Part shown: piece by piece, positions 1 to 6,175 of the stretch | How the letters are laid out: every line of letters begins with the position of its first letter | Numbering within the stretch: the stretch's first letter is position 1 | Assembly: GCA_028290125.1 (NCBI GenBank) | Contig: JAQGKM010000308.1 | Span: 1 to 10,294 of the forward strand | Length of the DNA: 10,294 nt | Source: Hyphomicrobiales bacterium | GTDB lineage: Bacteria; Pseudomonadota; Alphaproteobacteria; Rhizobiales; Beijerinckiaceae | Direction: 5' to 3' | The notes under the pieces: model-generated | Database searches by the model: none | The model's input: the letters and a program-made list of their open reading frames with translations, nothing else | Told to the model about the DNA's origin: nothing | Translations under genes and position numbers: made by a program

Positions 1-368
1 CGATCGACTATCTGGTCGGCACCGTGGCGCCGGAAGCCCGCAACGACATGGAGCGCAACGCGCTCGAAGCCTGGGCGCGCGAAAGCGACTGGCTCGGCCT
101 CGACATCGTCGACACGCTCGACGGCCAACCCGGCGACAAGACCGGCGTGGTGGAATTCATCGCGCATTTCGCCCGCAACAACGCGCGCGAAGAGCACCAC
201 GAGCGCTCGACCTTCCGCTTCGACGATGCGGACCAGTGCTGGTATTTTGTCGACGGCGCCAAGCCGCGCGGCAAGACCGTGGTCAAGGGCGCGCAGCCCG
301 GCCGCAACGACCCCTGCCCCTGCGGGTCCGGCAAGAAGTACAAGAAGTGCTGCGGGGCGGCGGCTTGA
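1..368 (+). CDS. YchJ-family SEC-C motif protein (UPF0225-like), 3' part
   Basis: The gene runs in from the left edge; the first complete codon is at position 3 and the stop is TGA at 366-368, so about 121 C-terminal residues are visible. The piece follows the E. coli YchJ layout: DYL near the edge, a WLGL block, a long VEFIAHF strand, an ERSTFRF block and WYFVDG, then a C-terminal SEC-C motif with the core GRNDPCPCGSGKKYKKCCG. The CPCGSG and CC cysteines of that motif bind zinc in SecA and related proteins. Full-length YchJ is about 150 residues with a second cysteine motif at the N-terminus, which would lie outside this window, so the missing start is an edge effect and not a truncation. 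The biochemical role of YchJ is not established; zinc binding is known for the motif only. A 6-bp inverted repeat (364-369/374-379) overlaps the stop codon. Family call is strong, function unknown. Confidence 0.9.
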   Translation, partial: IDYLVGTVAPEARNDMERNALEAWARESDWLGLDIVDTLDGQPGDKTGVVEFIAHFARNNAREEHHERSTFRFDDADQCWYFVDGAKPRGKTVVKGAQPGRNDPCPCGSGKKYKKCCGAAA

Positions 369-551
369 AGTAGTTCAAGTCGAGCACGATGAGACCAGCA
401 CCCTGCCTAATTGCCAATTGGGCTACGAATCTGTCGCAGCTATCATTAGTCTATTCAATTTGATGCTGGGGAATCCGGTACTGGCTTCTAGGTATGTGTC
501 GCCGTTTTCAGACCAAAGAGTCAATTTCAGCCTACCTTTTGTGGAGGAAAC

Positions 552-974
552 ATGCTCCGAAAAATTTTAATGTTGATCTCTTCCGCTTTATTCCTTGCTG
601 CGCTCCCCGCCGTAGCTGATGAATACCGCAGGCTGACAGCGGACGATTTGGCTGTTCAGACCCACAAGTGGGACGGGAAGAAAATCGAAGTTCAGCTAAG
701 ATGCTTCTTTGCAGACAAGAATGATTATCGTTGCGCCTTGGGCAACACTCGCCTGGACTTACTAAGGATTAGCAACGATATTGGGAGAGATCATCTCGAA
801 GATCATTGCGACACGATATCCAAACTCACTCGCCCAGAGTGTCTCGTCCTTGTACGGTTCGTTTACAACAGTTTTGACTCGATGCGAACACCATCCCGTC
901 AGGAGATGACCGTCGTGATAGCTCAAGACTTTGTTGGAGAGGTAATCCTGCCCGAAGTGCGGAAGAGACGTTGA
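552..974 (+). CDS. Small exported protein of unknown function, low GC
   Basis: This encodes 140 residues. The start ATG at 552 follows GGAGG at about 543-547 with good spacing. Residues 1-22 form a signal peptide: a positive MLRK start, a hydrophobic core and an AVA|DE cleavage-like site, so the product is probably periplasmic. The mature part has four cysteines (C51, C61, C86, C97), an even number compatible with two disulfides. A stretch near residues 40-65 (WDGKKIEV, then CFFAD, YRC) resembles the start of a small beta-barrel or OB-like fold, but that is only an impression. I do not recognise the family. GC is about 50% by hand count over 601-900, clearly below the neighbours, and TTA and other AT-rich codons occur, which suggests acquisition by transfer or weak selection. 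Its TGA ends at 974 and the pth stop codon begins at 975 on the other strand, with no space for a terminator. Confidence 0.75.
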   Translation: MLRKILMLISSALFLAALPAVADEYRRLTADDLAVQTHKWDGKKIEVQLRCFFADKNDYRCALGNTRLDLLRISNDIGRDHLEDHCDTISKLTRPECLVLVRFVYNSFDSMRTPSRQEMTVVIAQDFVGEVILPEVRKRR

Positions 975-1580
975 CTACTTCTCGCCCGGCAGCTTCGGAT
1001 CCTTGAAGCCCGCCGCATCCATCGCGAGGTGGATGCGGTTCTGGAAGGCGGCGTCTTCGCCCTTCACCAGCAGCGGCGCGTTTTTGGCGATCGCGTCGCA
1101 GAGCGCGCCGACCCAGTCCATCTCGGCGCGGCCGAAATCGTTCAGCACAAAGCCATGCACGAGCGACTTGTCGCCCGGATGCCCGATGCCGAGCCGCACG
1201 CGGCGATAGTCATTGCCCATATGCGCGGTGATCGAGCGAAGCCCGTTGTGGCCGGCGTTGCCGCCACCTTTCTTCACGCGCAGTTTTGAGGGCGGCAGGT
1301 CGAGCTCGTCGTGAAAGACCACGATGTTGTCCAGCGGGATCTTGTGAAAGCGCGCCGCCTCGGCGACGGCGCGTCCGCTGTCGTTCATGTAGGTCTGCGG
1401 CTGCATGAGAATGACGCGCTCGGACCCGATCGCGCCTTCGGTCGTCAGCGACTGGTATTTCGTGCGCGCGACGGGAAAGCCATGCGCGCGGGCGATGGCC
1501 TCGACGGCCATGAAACCGATGTTGTGGCGATTGCCGGCATATTGGCGGCCCGGATTGCCGAGCCCGACGAAGAGCAGCAT
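975..1580 (-). CDS. pth: Peptidyl-tRNA hydrolase
   Basis: This enzyme cleaves the ester bond of peptidyl-tRNAs that drop off the ribosome, recycling tRNA in the cytoplasm. The 201 residues match the usual length of bacterial Pth (about 190-205). Family signatures are all present: FVGLGNPG at 4-11 with N9, NRHNIG at 17-22 with the catalytic histidine H19, TYMN with N66, FHDELDLP with D91, and GGGNAGHNGLRS at 105-116 with N112. These correspond to the known active-site histidine, aspartate and asparagines. The ATG lies directly before the conserved LLFVGLGNPG, so the start is secure; the ribosome-binding site AGGGG sits about 5 nt upstream inside a GGGGCCCC palindrome. It lies downstream of rplY, the common rplY-pth order of proteobacteria, but a hairpin terminator stands between them, so expression may need readthrough or its own promoter. 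Confidence 0.97.
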   Translation of the reverse strand: MLLFVGLGNPGRQYAGNRHNIGFMAVEAIARAHGFPVARTKYQSLTTEGAIGSERVILMQPQTYMNDSGRAVAEAARFHKIPLDNIVVFHDELDLPPSKLRVKKGGGNAGHNGLRSITAHMGNDYRRVRLGIGHPGDKSLVHGFVLNDFGRAEMDWVGALCDAIAKNAPLLVKGEDAAFQNRIHLAMDAAGFKDPKLPGEK

Positions 1581-1595
1581 GGGGGCCCCTGATGC

Positions 1596-1624
1596 AAAAC
1601 CGCCCGCGCAAAAGGCGCGGGCGG
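1596..1624 (-). terminator. Intrinsic terminator between rplY and pth
   Basis: A perfect 10-bp stem, CCGCCCGCGC (1600-1609) with GCGCGGGCGG (1615-1624), encloses a 5-nt loop. Read on the minus strand the stem is followed by TTTTGC. It begins about 25 nt after the rplY stop and ends about 20 nt before the pth start. This is the classic form of a factor-independent terminator for rplY, though the U-tract is short, so partial readthrough into pth is likely. Confidence 0.75.
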
Positions 1625-1649
1625 AAAAGTGTCGAAGAAAGCGATGCGC

Positions 1650-2279
1650 TTACTTCTTGCCCTTGGCGGCGGGAGCCGCAGCGGCCGGAGCGGCAGCCGG
1701 GGTCTCTTCGACGCGCGCAGGCGGCGAGATCGACGCGATCGTGAAATCGCCCTGCTGGGTCGGCTTGCAGTCCTTCGGAAGGGTGATGGCCGAGATGTGC
1801 AGCGAGTCGTTGATGTCGAGCTCGCTGAGGTCGGCGGTGACGCCTTCCGGAATCGCATCGGCCGGGACCTTCATCTCGACGGCGTGCAGCACGACGTTGA
1901 GCGAGCCGCCCTTCTTGATGCCGGGGCAGGTGTCCTGGTTGGTGAAGTGCACGGGCACGCTCACCTTGAGGAACGAACCCGGACGCAGGCGCAGGAAGTC
2001 GACGTGCAGCGGCGTGTCCTTGACGACGTCGAGCTGGTAGTCGCGCGGGATGACCCGCTCCTTGCGGCCTTCGATGTCGAGTTCGAAGATCGTGGTCAGG
2101 AAGTGACCGGCGTAGATGAGCTTGTTGATTTCACGGTAATCGACCGAGATCGGCTCGGCGGATTCGCCGCCGCCATAGATCACGCCCGGTACACGGCCAT
2201 CACGGCGTTCGCTGCGGGCGGCCCCCTTGCCGACCCCGCTGCGGACCGTGGCGGCCAGCGACTTCATTGCTGCTGCCAT
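1650..2279 (-). CDS. rplY: 50S ribosomal protein L25/general stress protein CTC
   Basis: This is the 5S-rRNA-binding protein of the large ribosomal subunit, in the long CTC form. The 209 residues comprise an L25 domain at about 1-97 (GKGAARSERR, GRVPGVIYG at 29-36, RVIPRDYQLDVVKDTPLHVDFLR at 75-97), a beta-rich TL5/CTC C-terminal domain at about 100-187 (PVHF, CPGIKKGG, VEMKVPADAIPEG, LDINDSLH), and an Ala/Pro-rich tail ending KGKK. The frame is open to a TTG at 2297, but the Shine-Dalgarno AAAAGGA at 2288-2294 lies inside that extension and is correctly spaced for the ATG at 2279, and family members start close to this point. It is followed by a terminator and then pth, and preceded by a structured leader with T-runs. 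A likely role is stabilising 5S rRNA in the ribosome; some CTC proteins are also stress-induced. Confidence 0.96.
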   Translation of the reverse strand: MAAAMKSLAATVRSGVGKGAARSERRDGRVPGVIYGGGESAEPISVDYREINKLIYAGHFLTTIFELDIEGRKERVIPRDYQLDVVKDTPLHVDFLRLRPGSFLKVSVPVHFTNQDTCPGIKKGGSLNVVLHAVEMKVPADAIPEGVTADLSELDINDSLHISAITLPKDCKPTQQGDFTIASISPPARVEETPAAAPAAAAPAAKGKK

Positions 2280-2287
2280 TGTAGTGG

Positions 2288-2294
2288 TCCTTTT
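2288..2294 (-). promoter_or_regulatory. Ribosome-binding site that fixes the rplY start
   Basis: On the minus strand this reads AAAAGGA, 8 nt upstream of the ATG at 2279. Because it falls within the coding frame of the longer TTG-initiated alternative (2297), it supports the ATG as the real start. Confidence 0.8.
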
Positions 2295-2295
2295 C

Positions 2296-2336
2296 AAAAC
2301 AAAAGCGCCCGTGCCTCCAAGGGTGTCGGCGGGCGC
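2296..2336 (-). promoter_or_regulatory. Hairpin with T-runs in the rplY leader: attenuator, L25 leader or upstream terminator
   Basis: On the minus strand GCGCCCG (2336-2330) pairs with CGGGCGC (2311-2305), enclosing 18 nt that contain CCCTTGGAGG. The stem is followed directly by TTTTGTTTTG and then the rplY Shine-Dalgarno sequence. The form is that of an intrinsic terminator. It could end transcription from the gene at 2377-2715. If rplY transcription starts just upstream, it would instead be a 5'-leader structure able to control rplY. The sequence alone does not decide between these. Confidence 0.55.
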
Positions 2337-2342
2337 GCGCGT

Positions 2343-2371
2343 TGTTTAGGGGAAAAGGCCCGGCGGGGCAA
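2343..2371 (-). promoter_or_regulatory. Weak candidate sigma70-type promoter for rplY
   Basis: On the minus strand TTGCCC (2371-2366) is followed after exactly 17 nt by TAAACA (2348-2343). Each hexamer matches only about three of six consensus bases. If used, transcription would begin near 2336, the first base of the leader hairpin, and just after the stop codon of the upstream gene. This is an inference from spacing. Confidence 0.3.
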
Positions 2372-2376
2372 TGGGG

Positions 2377-2715
2377 CTAGTGCGCGGCGTAGCGCATGAT
2401 GACGAAGGCGCCGCCGAGAACCGTGAACATCAGACCGATCATCTGCATATTGACCTGCCAGACGGTCGGAAGCTGGGAGACGCGTCCCTTGATCTCGGCG
2501 ATTTCGATGCGGAGGCCTGAGATGTCTGCCCTTATCTCCTTGAAACCCCGGCGCATCTCCTCGCGCAGCGCCTTGAGATCGGATTTGATCTCGCGCATGT
2601 CGTCTTCGAGTCTGGCGACGCGGGCTTCCATGGGGTCGAATGTGCTCCCTCCACCGCCGCCTGACAAGGCTGGCCGAGGTCGCCGGGGAGGCGGGAATGG
2701 AACATCTGCGCTCAT
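2377..2715 (-). CDS. Small coiled-coil protein with a C-terminal membrane anchor
   Basis: This encodes 112 residues with a clear three-part layout. Residues 1-27 are rich in proline and then glycine (PFPPPRRPRP, SGGGGGS), probably disordered. Residues 28-83 form a charged heptad-like helix (ARLEDDMREIKSDLKALREEM, then RRGFKEIRADI), predicted coiled coil. Residues about 89-108 are a hydrophobic membrane segment (MIGLMFTVLGGAFVIM) followed by only a few residues. This is the form of a tail-anchored or bitopic inner-membrane protein that self-associates. Similar small coiled-coil/TM proteins are common in alphaproteobacteria and mostly uncharacterised. The ATG at 2715 has TTGAGGCG about 8 nt upstream. 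It is upstream of rplY on the same strand, with a terminator-like hairpin between, so it may be a separate transcription unit. No function can be assigned. Confidence 0.75.
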   Translation of the reverse strand: MSADVPFPPPRRPRPALSGGGGGSTFDPMEARVARLEDDMREIKSDLKALREEMRRGFKEIRADISGLRIEIAEIKGRVSQLPTVWQVNMQMIGLMFTVLGGAFVIMRYAAH

Positions 2716-2810
2716 GCGGGGCGCCTCAAATCGTCAAAACTCAATCTGGGCAATATACCCGCTCCCCTGCGGTTGGCCAGACCCCGCAGACCTCGGGAAA
2801 TTGATCGCCG

Positions 2811-2833
2811 GCCGGATGGGCTTTTCATCCGGC
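2811..2833. repeat. Perfect inverted repeat upstream of msrP
   Basis: GCCGGATG (2811-2818) and CATCCGGC (2826-2833) form an 8-bp perfect inverted repeat around a 7-nt spacer (GGCTTTT). It lies in the 184-bp divergent gap between the 2377-2715 gene and msrP, 66 bp before the msrP start. Neither strand has a T-run after it, so it is not a typical terminator. It could be an operator or an mRNA 5'-leader hairpin; no regulator is identified. Confidence 0.45.
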
Positions 2834-2899
2834 AGGGCTACAAATCACGTACACGCAGCAGCACACGAATGACCAAACGAAACGACAAGGAGACGCGCC

Positions 2900-3856
2900 A
2901 TGCATTATTTCCGCCGCAAGGGCTGGGAAATTCCCGAGCGCGACGCCACGCCCGAAGCCTTGTTCCTGGACCGCCGCGCGGTGCTGGGCGCTGGCGCCGG
3001 CTCGATCCTCGCGGGCGCCCTGCCGGCGCTGGCCGCGACCGAGGAGCCTGACCCGTCCGCCTCGCTCTACCCCGCCAAGCGCAACGAGGAGTTCAAGCTC
3101 GACCGCGAGCTGACGCCCGAGAAGGCCAACCTGCAGTACAACAATTTCTACGAATTCGGCTCGGACAAGCGCATCTTCACCCGCGTCGACACGCTGAAGA
3201 CCCGTCCGTGGACGCTGAAGATCGACGGCATGGTCGAAAAGCCCTTCGAGATCGGCATGGACGATCTTCTGAAGAAGGTGCAGCTCGAAGAGCGCCTCTA
3301 TCGCCATCGCTGCGTCGAGGCGTGGTCGATGACCATTCCGTGGACCGGCTTCCCGCTGAAGCAGCTGGTCGACCTCGCAAAGCCGACCTCGGGCGCGAAG
3401 TACATCCAGTTCGAAACCTTCATGGACCCGAAGATGGGTCCGGGCCAGAAACAGAGCTGGTATCCGTGGCCCTATATCGAGGGCCTGACCATGGCGGAGG
3501 CCACCAATGACCTCGCACTCATCGTGACGGGCGCCTACGGCAAGCCGCTGGCGAAGCAGTTCGGCGCGCCCATCCGCCTGCACACGCCCTGGAAATACGG
3601 CTTCAAGTCGGTGAAATCGATCACCAAAATCTCCTTCGTGGAAAAGCAGCCGAAGAACTTCTGGCAGTCGCTGCAGTCGGCCGAATACGGCTTCTGGGCC
3701 AATGTGAACCCGGCGGTGTCGCATCCGCGCTGGACACAGGCCACCGAGGAAGTGCTCGGCAAGGGCGAGCGCGTGCCGACCCTGCTGTTCAACGGCTACG
3801 GCGAACAGGTCGCGGGCCTCTACAAGGGCATGGAAAACGAGAAGATCTGGTTCTGA
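2900..3856 (+). CDS. msrP: Protein-methionine-sulfoxide reductase catalytic subunit MsrP (YedY)
   Basis: This molybdopterin enzyme reduces methionine sulfoxide residues in periplasmic proteins, normally taking electrons from the haem membrane protein MsrQ. The product has 318 residues, close to the E. coli enzyme (334). It carries a twin-arginine signal: DRRAVLG at 24-30 with R25-R26, then a hydrophobic stretch ending near ALAA, consistent with folded export by Tat after cofactor insertion. The sulfite-oxidase-type Moco domain shows NNFYEFG (81-87), RPWTLKIDG (102-110) and YRHRCVEAWSM, in which C138 is the expected molybdenum ligand. WYPWPY, LHTPWKYGFKSVKSI and the C-terminal block SHPRWTQATE with LFNGYGEQVAGLY are also typical. 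The ATG at 2900 has AAGGAGA at 2887-2893. No msrQ follows; the next gene is on the opposite strand. Confidence 0.96.
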   Translation: MHYFRRKGWEIPERDATPEALFLDRRAVLGAGAGSILAGALPALAATEEPDPSASLYPAKRNEEFKLDRELTPEKANLQYNNFYEFGSDKRIFTRVDTLKTRPWTLKIDGMVEKPFEIGMDDLLKKVQLEERLYRHRCVEAWSMTIPWTGFPLKQLVDLAKPTSGAKYIQFETFMDPKMGPGQKQSWYPWPYIEGLTMAEATNDLALIVTGAYGKPLAKQFGAPIRLHTPWKYGFKSVKSITKISFVEKQPKNFWQSLQSAEYGFWANVNPAVSHPRWTQATEEVLGKGERVPTLLFNGYGEQVAGLYKGMENEKIWF

Positions 3857-3860
3857 CGCC

Positions 3861-3893
3861 AAAAAGAATGGCCGGGCTTTGCAGCCCGGCCAT
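3861..3893. terminator. Terminator hairpin between msrP and the LysR gene
   Basis: ATGGCCGGGCT (3868-3878) and AGCCCGGCCAT (3883-3893) form a perfect 11-bp stem with a 4-nt loop, 11 bp after the msrP stop. On the minus strand the stem is followed by TCTTTTT (3867-3861), so it is a complete intrinsic terminator for leftward transcription from the LysR gene. For msrP the stem lacks a U-tract and may only protect the 3' end. A bidirectional role between convergent genes is the likely reading. A further GC palindrome (3936-3947) lies in the rest of the gap. Confidence 0.7.
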
Positions 3894-4051
3894 ACCCGCT
3901 TGCGCGGAGGTCTCTCAGAGGGTCTTCCGGAGTTCGCCCGGCCGGGCCGAAGGGACAAGGCCATGCCGGAAACGAGCATGACATTATTGCGACAGCGACC
4001 TGCCTGCGCAAACGCGCTCTGCGCATGGCCGCCATGCAGGATTACGCTAGG

Positions 4052-4966
4052 TCAGTAATCCCAACGCTGCGCGCTCGACACCAGGAAGTCGCGGAACACC
4101 TGGATGCGCGCGACCGCCTTCAGCTCTTCCGGATAGACGAGATAACAGTCGAGCTCGGGCATGTCGGCTTCGGGCAGGATGCGCAGCAACGTCGAATCGG
4201 CGCCCACCAGATAATCCGGCAGCACCGAGATCCCCGCCCCAGCCTCCACCGCGCGGCGCAGCGCCGGGATGTTGTTGCAGGTCAGCGTCGAGGGACGCGG
4301 ACTGCGTGACGCGCGCCCGGCATATTGCAGCGAGTTGATGTTGGTCAGGTAATGCGCCGACGACGCGCCATAGGTGAGGATCCGGTGCTTGTCGAGATCG
4401 TCGAGCGTCCGCGGCTGGCCGTAGCGCTTGAGATAGCCCGGCGACGCATAGGCGTGGAAATGCATGGTGAAGAGACGGCGGCGGATCAGGTCCGGCTGCA
4501 CAGGCTCGCGCACACGCAGCGCCACGTCAGCCTCGCGCATGCCGATGTCCAGTTCCTCGTCCGACAGAATGAGGTTCAGCTCGATGTCGGGATAGAGCTC
4601 GAGAAACTCGGCAATGCGCGGCGTCAGCCACTCGGAGCCGATGCCGACGGTCGTGGTCACGCGCAAAAGCCCGTGCGGGCGTTCGCGATTGTCCGACAGC
4701 CGCATGCGCGTGGCGTCGAGCTTCTGCCAGACGTCCTTCACGGTGCGGAACAGAACCTCGCCCTGCTCCGTCAGGATAAGCCCGCGCGCATGGCGGTGGA
4801 ACAGCGGCACGCGCAAATCCTGCTCGAGCGCGCTGACTTGCCGGCTGACCGCAGACTGACTGAGGCCCAGCGCCTCGCCCGCATGCGTGAACGAGCCTGC
4901 CTCGGCCGCCGCATGGAAGATGCGGAGCTTGTCCCAGTCCAGAGGACTCTCGCGGGTGAGGATCAT
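4052..4966 (-). CDS. lsrB: LysR-type regulator of the LsrB/VtlR type
   Basis: This is a cytoplasmic DNA-binding regulator of 304 residues, a normal LysR length. The N-terminal winged helix-turn-helix covers about 10-70 (LDWDKLRIFHAAAEAGSFT, LGLSQSAVSRQVSALEQDL, then FHRHARGLILTEQGE), and the rest is the effector-binding domain (LRVTTTVGIGSEWLTPRI; DVALRVREPVQPDLIRR; VEAGAGISVLPDYLVG). The LDWDKLRIFHAAAEAGSFTHA opening and the position next to trxB match LsrB of Sinorhizobium and VtlR of Brucella/Agrobacterium, regulators linked to oxidative stress, small RNAs and host interaction. The symbol is by family resemblance, not a search. Its ATG overlaps the trxB stop by 4 bp (ATGA) and has no clear ribosome-binding site, so translation is probably coupled to trxB. 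It has only two cysteines, C230 and C274, both in the effector domain. A 7-bp inverted repeat (4039-4045/4055-4061) overlaps the stop. Confidence 0.88.
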   Translation of the reverse strand: MILTRESPLDWDKLRIFHAAAEAGSFTHAGEALGLSQSAVSRQVSALEQDLRVPLFHRHARGLILTEQGEVLFRTVKDVWQKLDATRMRLSDNRERPHGLLRVTTTVGIGSEWLTPRIAEFLELYPDIELNLILSDEELDIGMREADVALRVREPVQPDLIRRRLFTMHFHAYASPGYLKRYGQPRTLDDLDKHRILTYGASSAHYLTNINSLQYAGRASRSPRPSTLTCNNIPALRRAVEAGAGISVLPDYLVGADSTLLRILPEADMPELDCYLVYPEELKAVARIQVFRDFLVSSAQRWDY

Positions 4967-5958
4967 TCGGCGGCGTTCGCCGACTGCGTCGCGCCGGCCT
5001 GGTCCAGCGTGCCCTGCAGCGTCAGCCAGCGCTCGGCTTCCAGCGCCGCCATGCAGCCCATGCCCGCAGCCGTCACGGCCTGACGATAGATGTCGTCGGT
5101 GACGTCGCCCGCAGCGTAGACGCCGGGAATGTTGGTGGCGGTCGAATCGGGCGCCGTGTGGATGTAGCCGTTCGGCTTCACCTCGACCTGGCCGGCGAAA
5201 AGCGCCGACGCCGGCTCATGGCCGATGGCGACGAACACGCCGTCCACCCGGCGCTCGCTGATCACGCCGGTCTTCACGTTCTTCAGCTTCACATGGGTGA
5301 CGCCGGGCGGGTTCTGGTCGCCGCAGATTTCGTCGATGGCGCTGTCCCAGACGACCTCGATCTTCGGGCTCTTGAACAGGCGATCCTGCAGGATGCGCTC
5401 GGCCTTGAACGAGTCGCGGCGATGCACGACCGTGACCTTGGACGCGAGATGCGACAGATAGAGCGCTTCCTCGACCGCCGAATTTCCGCCGCCGACGACG
5501 ATCACTTCCTTGCCGCGATAGAAGAAGCCGTCGCAGGTCGCGCACGCCGAGACGCCATAGCCCTTGAAGGTCTCTTCCGACGGGATGCCGAGCCACTTGG
5601 CCTTGGCGCCCGTGGCGATCACCAGCGTGTCGCAGGTGTAGACGGTGTCGGAATCGCCGATCAGCCGGAAGGGACGGCGCGAGAGATCGACGCTGACGAT
5701 GTGGTCGGAGACCATCTTCGTGCCGACGTGCTCGGCCTGCGTGCGCATCTGCTCCATCAGCCAGGGACCCTGGATGGGATCGGCGAAGCCCGGATAGTTT
5801 TCCACATCCGTGGTGATCATCAGCTGGCCGCCGGGCTCGAAGCCCGAGATCATCATCGGCTCCAGCATCGCGCGAGCCGCATAGATGGCCGCCGTATAGC
5901 CGGCGGGGCCGGACCCCACGATGATCATGCGCGCATGCTGAACGGCGGTCGTTGCCAT
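4963..5958 (-). CDS. trxB: Thioredoxin-disulfide reductase
   Basis: This flavoenzyme transfers electrons from NADPH through FAD and an active-site disulfide to thioredoxin in the cytoplasm. With the ATG at 5958 it has 331 residues. Motifs in order: FAD-binding GSGPAGYTAAIYAARA at 15-30, PGGQL at 42-46, ATGAKAKWLG at 115-124, the redox pair CATC at 139-142, the NADPH-binding GGGNSAVEEA at 156-165 with HRR at 179-181, and the second FAD motif YAAGDV at 281-286. The frame stays open to an ATG at 6024, which would add 22 low-complexity residues. The inner start is preferred because family members begin just before the FAD motif and because a plausible promoter would start transcription at about 6025. 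No strong Shine-Dalgarno precedes either start. It overlaps the LysR gene by 4 bp and probably forms a two-gene operon with it. Confidence 0.96.
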   Translation of the reverse strand: MATTAVQHARMIIVGSGPAGYTAAIYAARAMLEPMMISGFEPGGQLMITTDVENYPGFADPIQGPWLMEQMRTQAEHVGTKMVSDHIVSVDLSRRPFRLIGDSDTVYTCDTLVIATGAKAKWLGIPSEETFKGYGVSACATCDGFFYRGKEVIVVGGGNSAVEEALYLSHLASKVTVVHRRDSFKAERILQDRLFKSPKIEVVWDSAIDEICGDQNPPGVTHVKLKNVKTGVISERRVDGVFVAIGHEPASALFAGQVEVKPNGYIHTAPDSTATNIPGVYAAGDVTDDIYRQAVTAAGMGCMAALEAERWLTLQGTLDQAGATQSANAAE

Positions 5959-6031
5959 GGAAAGGGTCTCGAATGCGAGGGCCGCGCCGGGCGCGGACGG
6001 CGGGCGGGCCGCCGACTGGGACATATCTCAA

Positions 6032-6060
6032 GGTATAAGAACGACATGCGCTGGCTGCAA
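6032..6060 (-). promoter_or_regulatory. Candidate promoter of trxB-lsrB
   Basis: On the minus strand TTGCAG (6060-6055) is separated by 17 nt from TATACC (6037-6032). Transcription would start near 6025, leaving a leader of about 67 nt before the ATG at 5958. This spacing supports the shorter TrxB start, since the alternative ATG at 6024 would lie at the transcription start. Hexamer matches are moderate. Confidence 0.45.
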
Positions 6061-6128
6061 GGCTCGAGCGGCCGATGCACACAGTCCATGCGCCGAAAGA
6101 TGCAGGCATTGTGTCGCTGCAGTCTCAC

Positions 6129-6175
6129 GTTTGCGCCCTTGCCCGTGCCCGGAGGCTTCACTAGTGTGCGCAAAC
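6129..6175. repeat. Spaced inverted repeat in the trxB/oxygenase divergent gap
   Basis: GTTTGCGC (6129-6136) and GCGCAAAC (6168-6175) are exact inverted copies separated by 31 nt, with centres 39 bp apart. They lie between the trxB promoter candidate and the start of the oxygenase gene. Two spaced half-sites on one helical face are typical of operators, but an 8-bp match may be chance. No regulator is assigned. Confidence 0.35.

Noticed and set aside
226..570. A plus-strand frame overlapping the ychJ end and the following gap
   Set aside because: It lies in another frame of the SEC-C coding region and runs into AT-rich intergenic DNA without any motif; the start has no ribosome-binding site.
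1629..2399. A 256-codon plus-strand frame across rplY
   Set aside because: It is antisense to rplY and also runs through the rplY leader and its hairpin; the composition is shadow-like.
2825..3979. A 384-codon open frame on the minus strand covering msrP
   Set aside because: It mirrors the entire msrP gene, whose Moco and Tat motifs are unmistakable. Long antisense frames are expected in GC-rich coding DNA, and the translation is rich in R, A, G and L with no recognisable domain.
3962..4060. A possible 31-codon small protein in the msrP/LysR gap
   Set aside because: It has an upstream purine-rich stretch, but no hydrophobic or conserved pattern, and it overlaps the end of the LysR gene. There is too little to call a gene.
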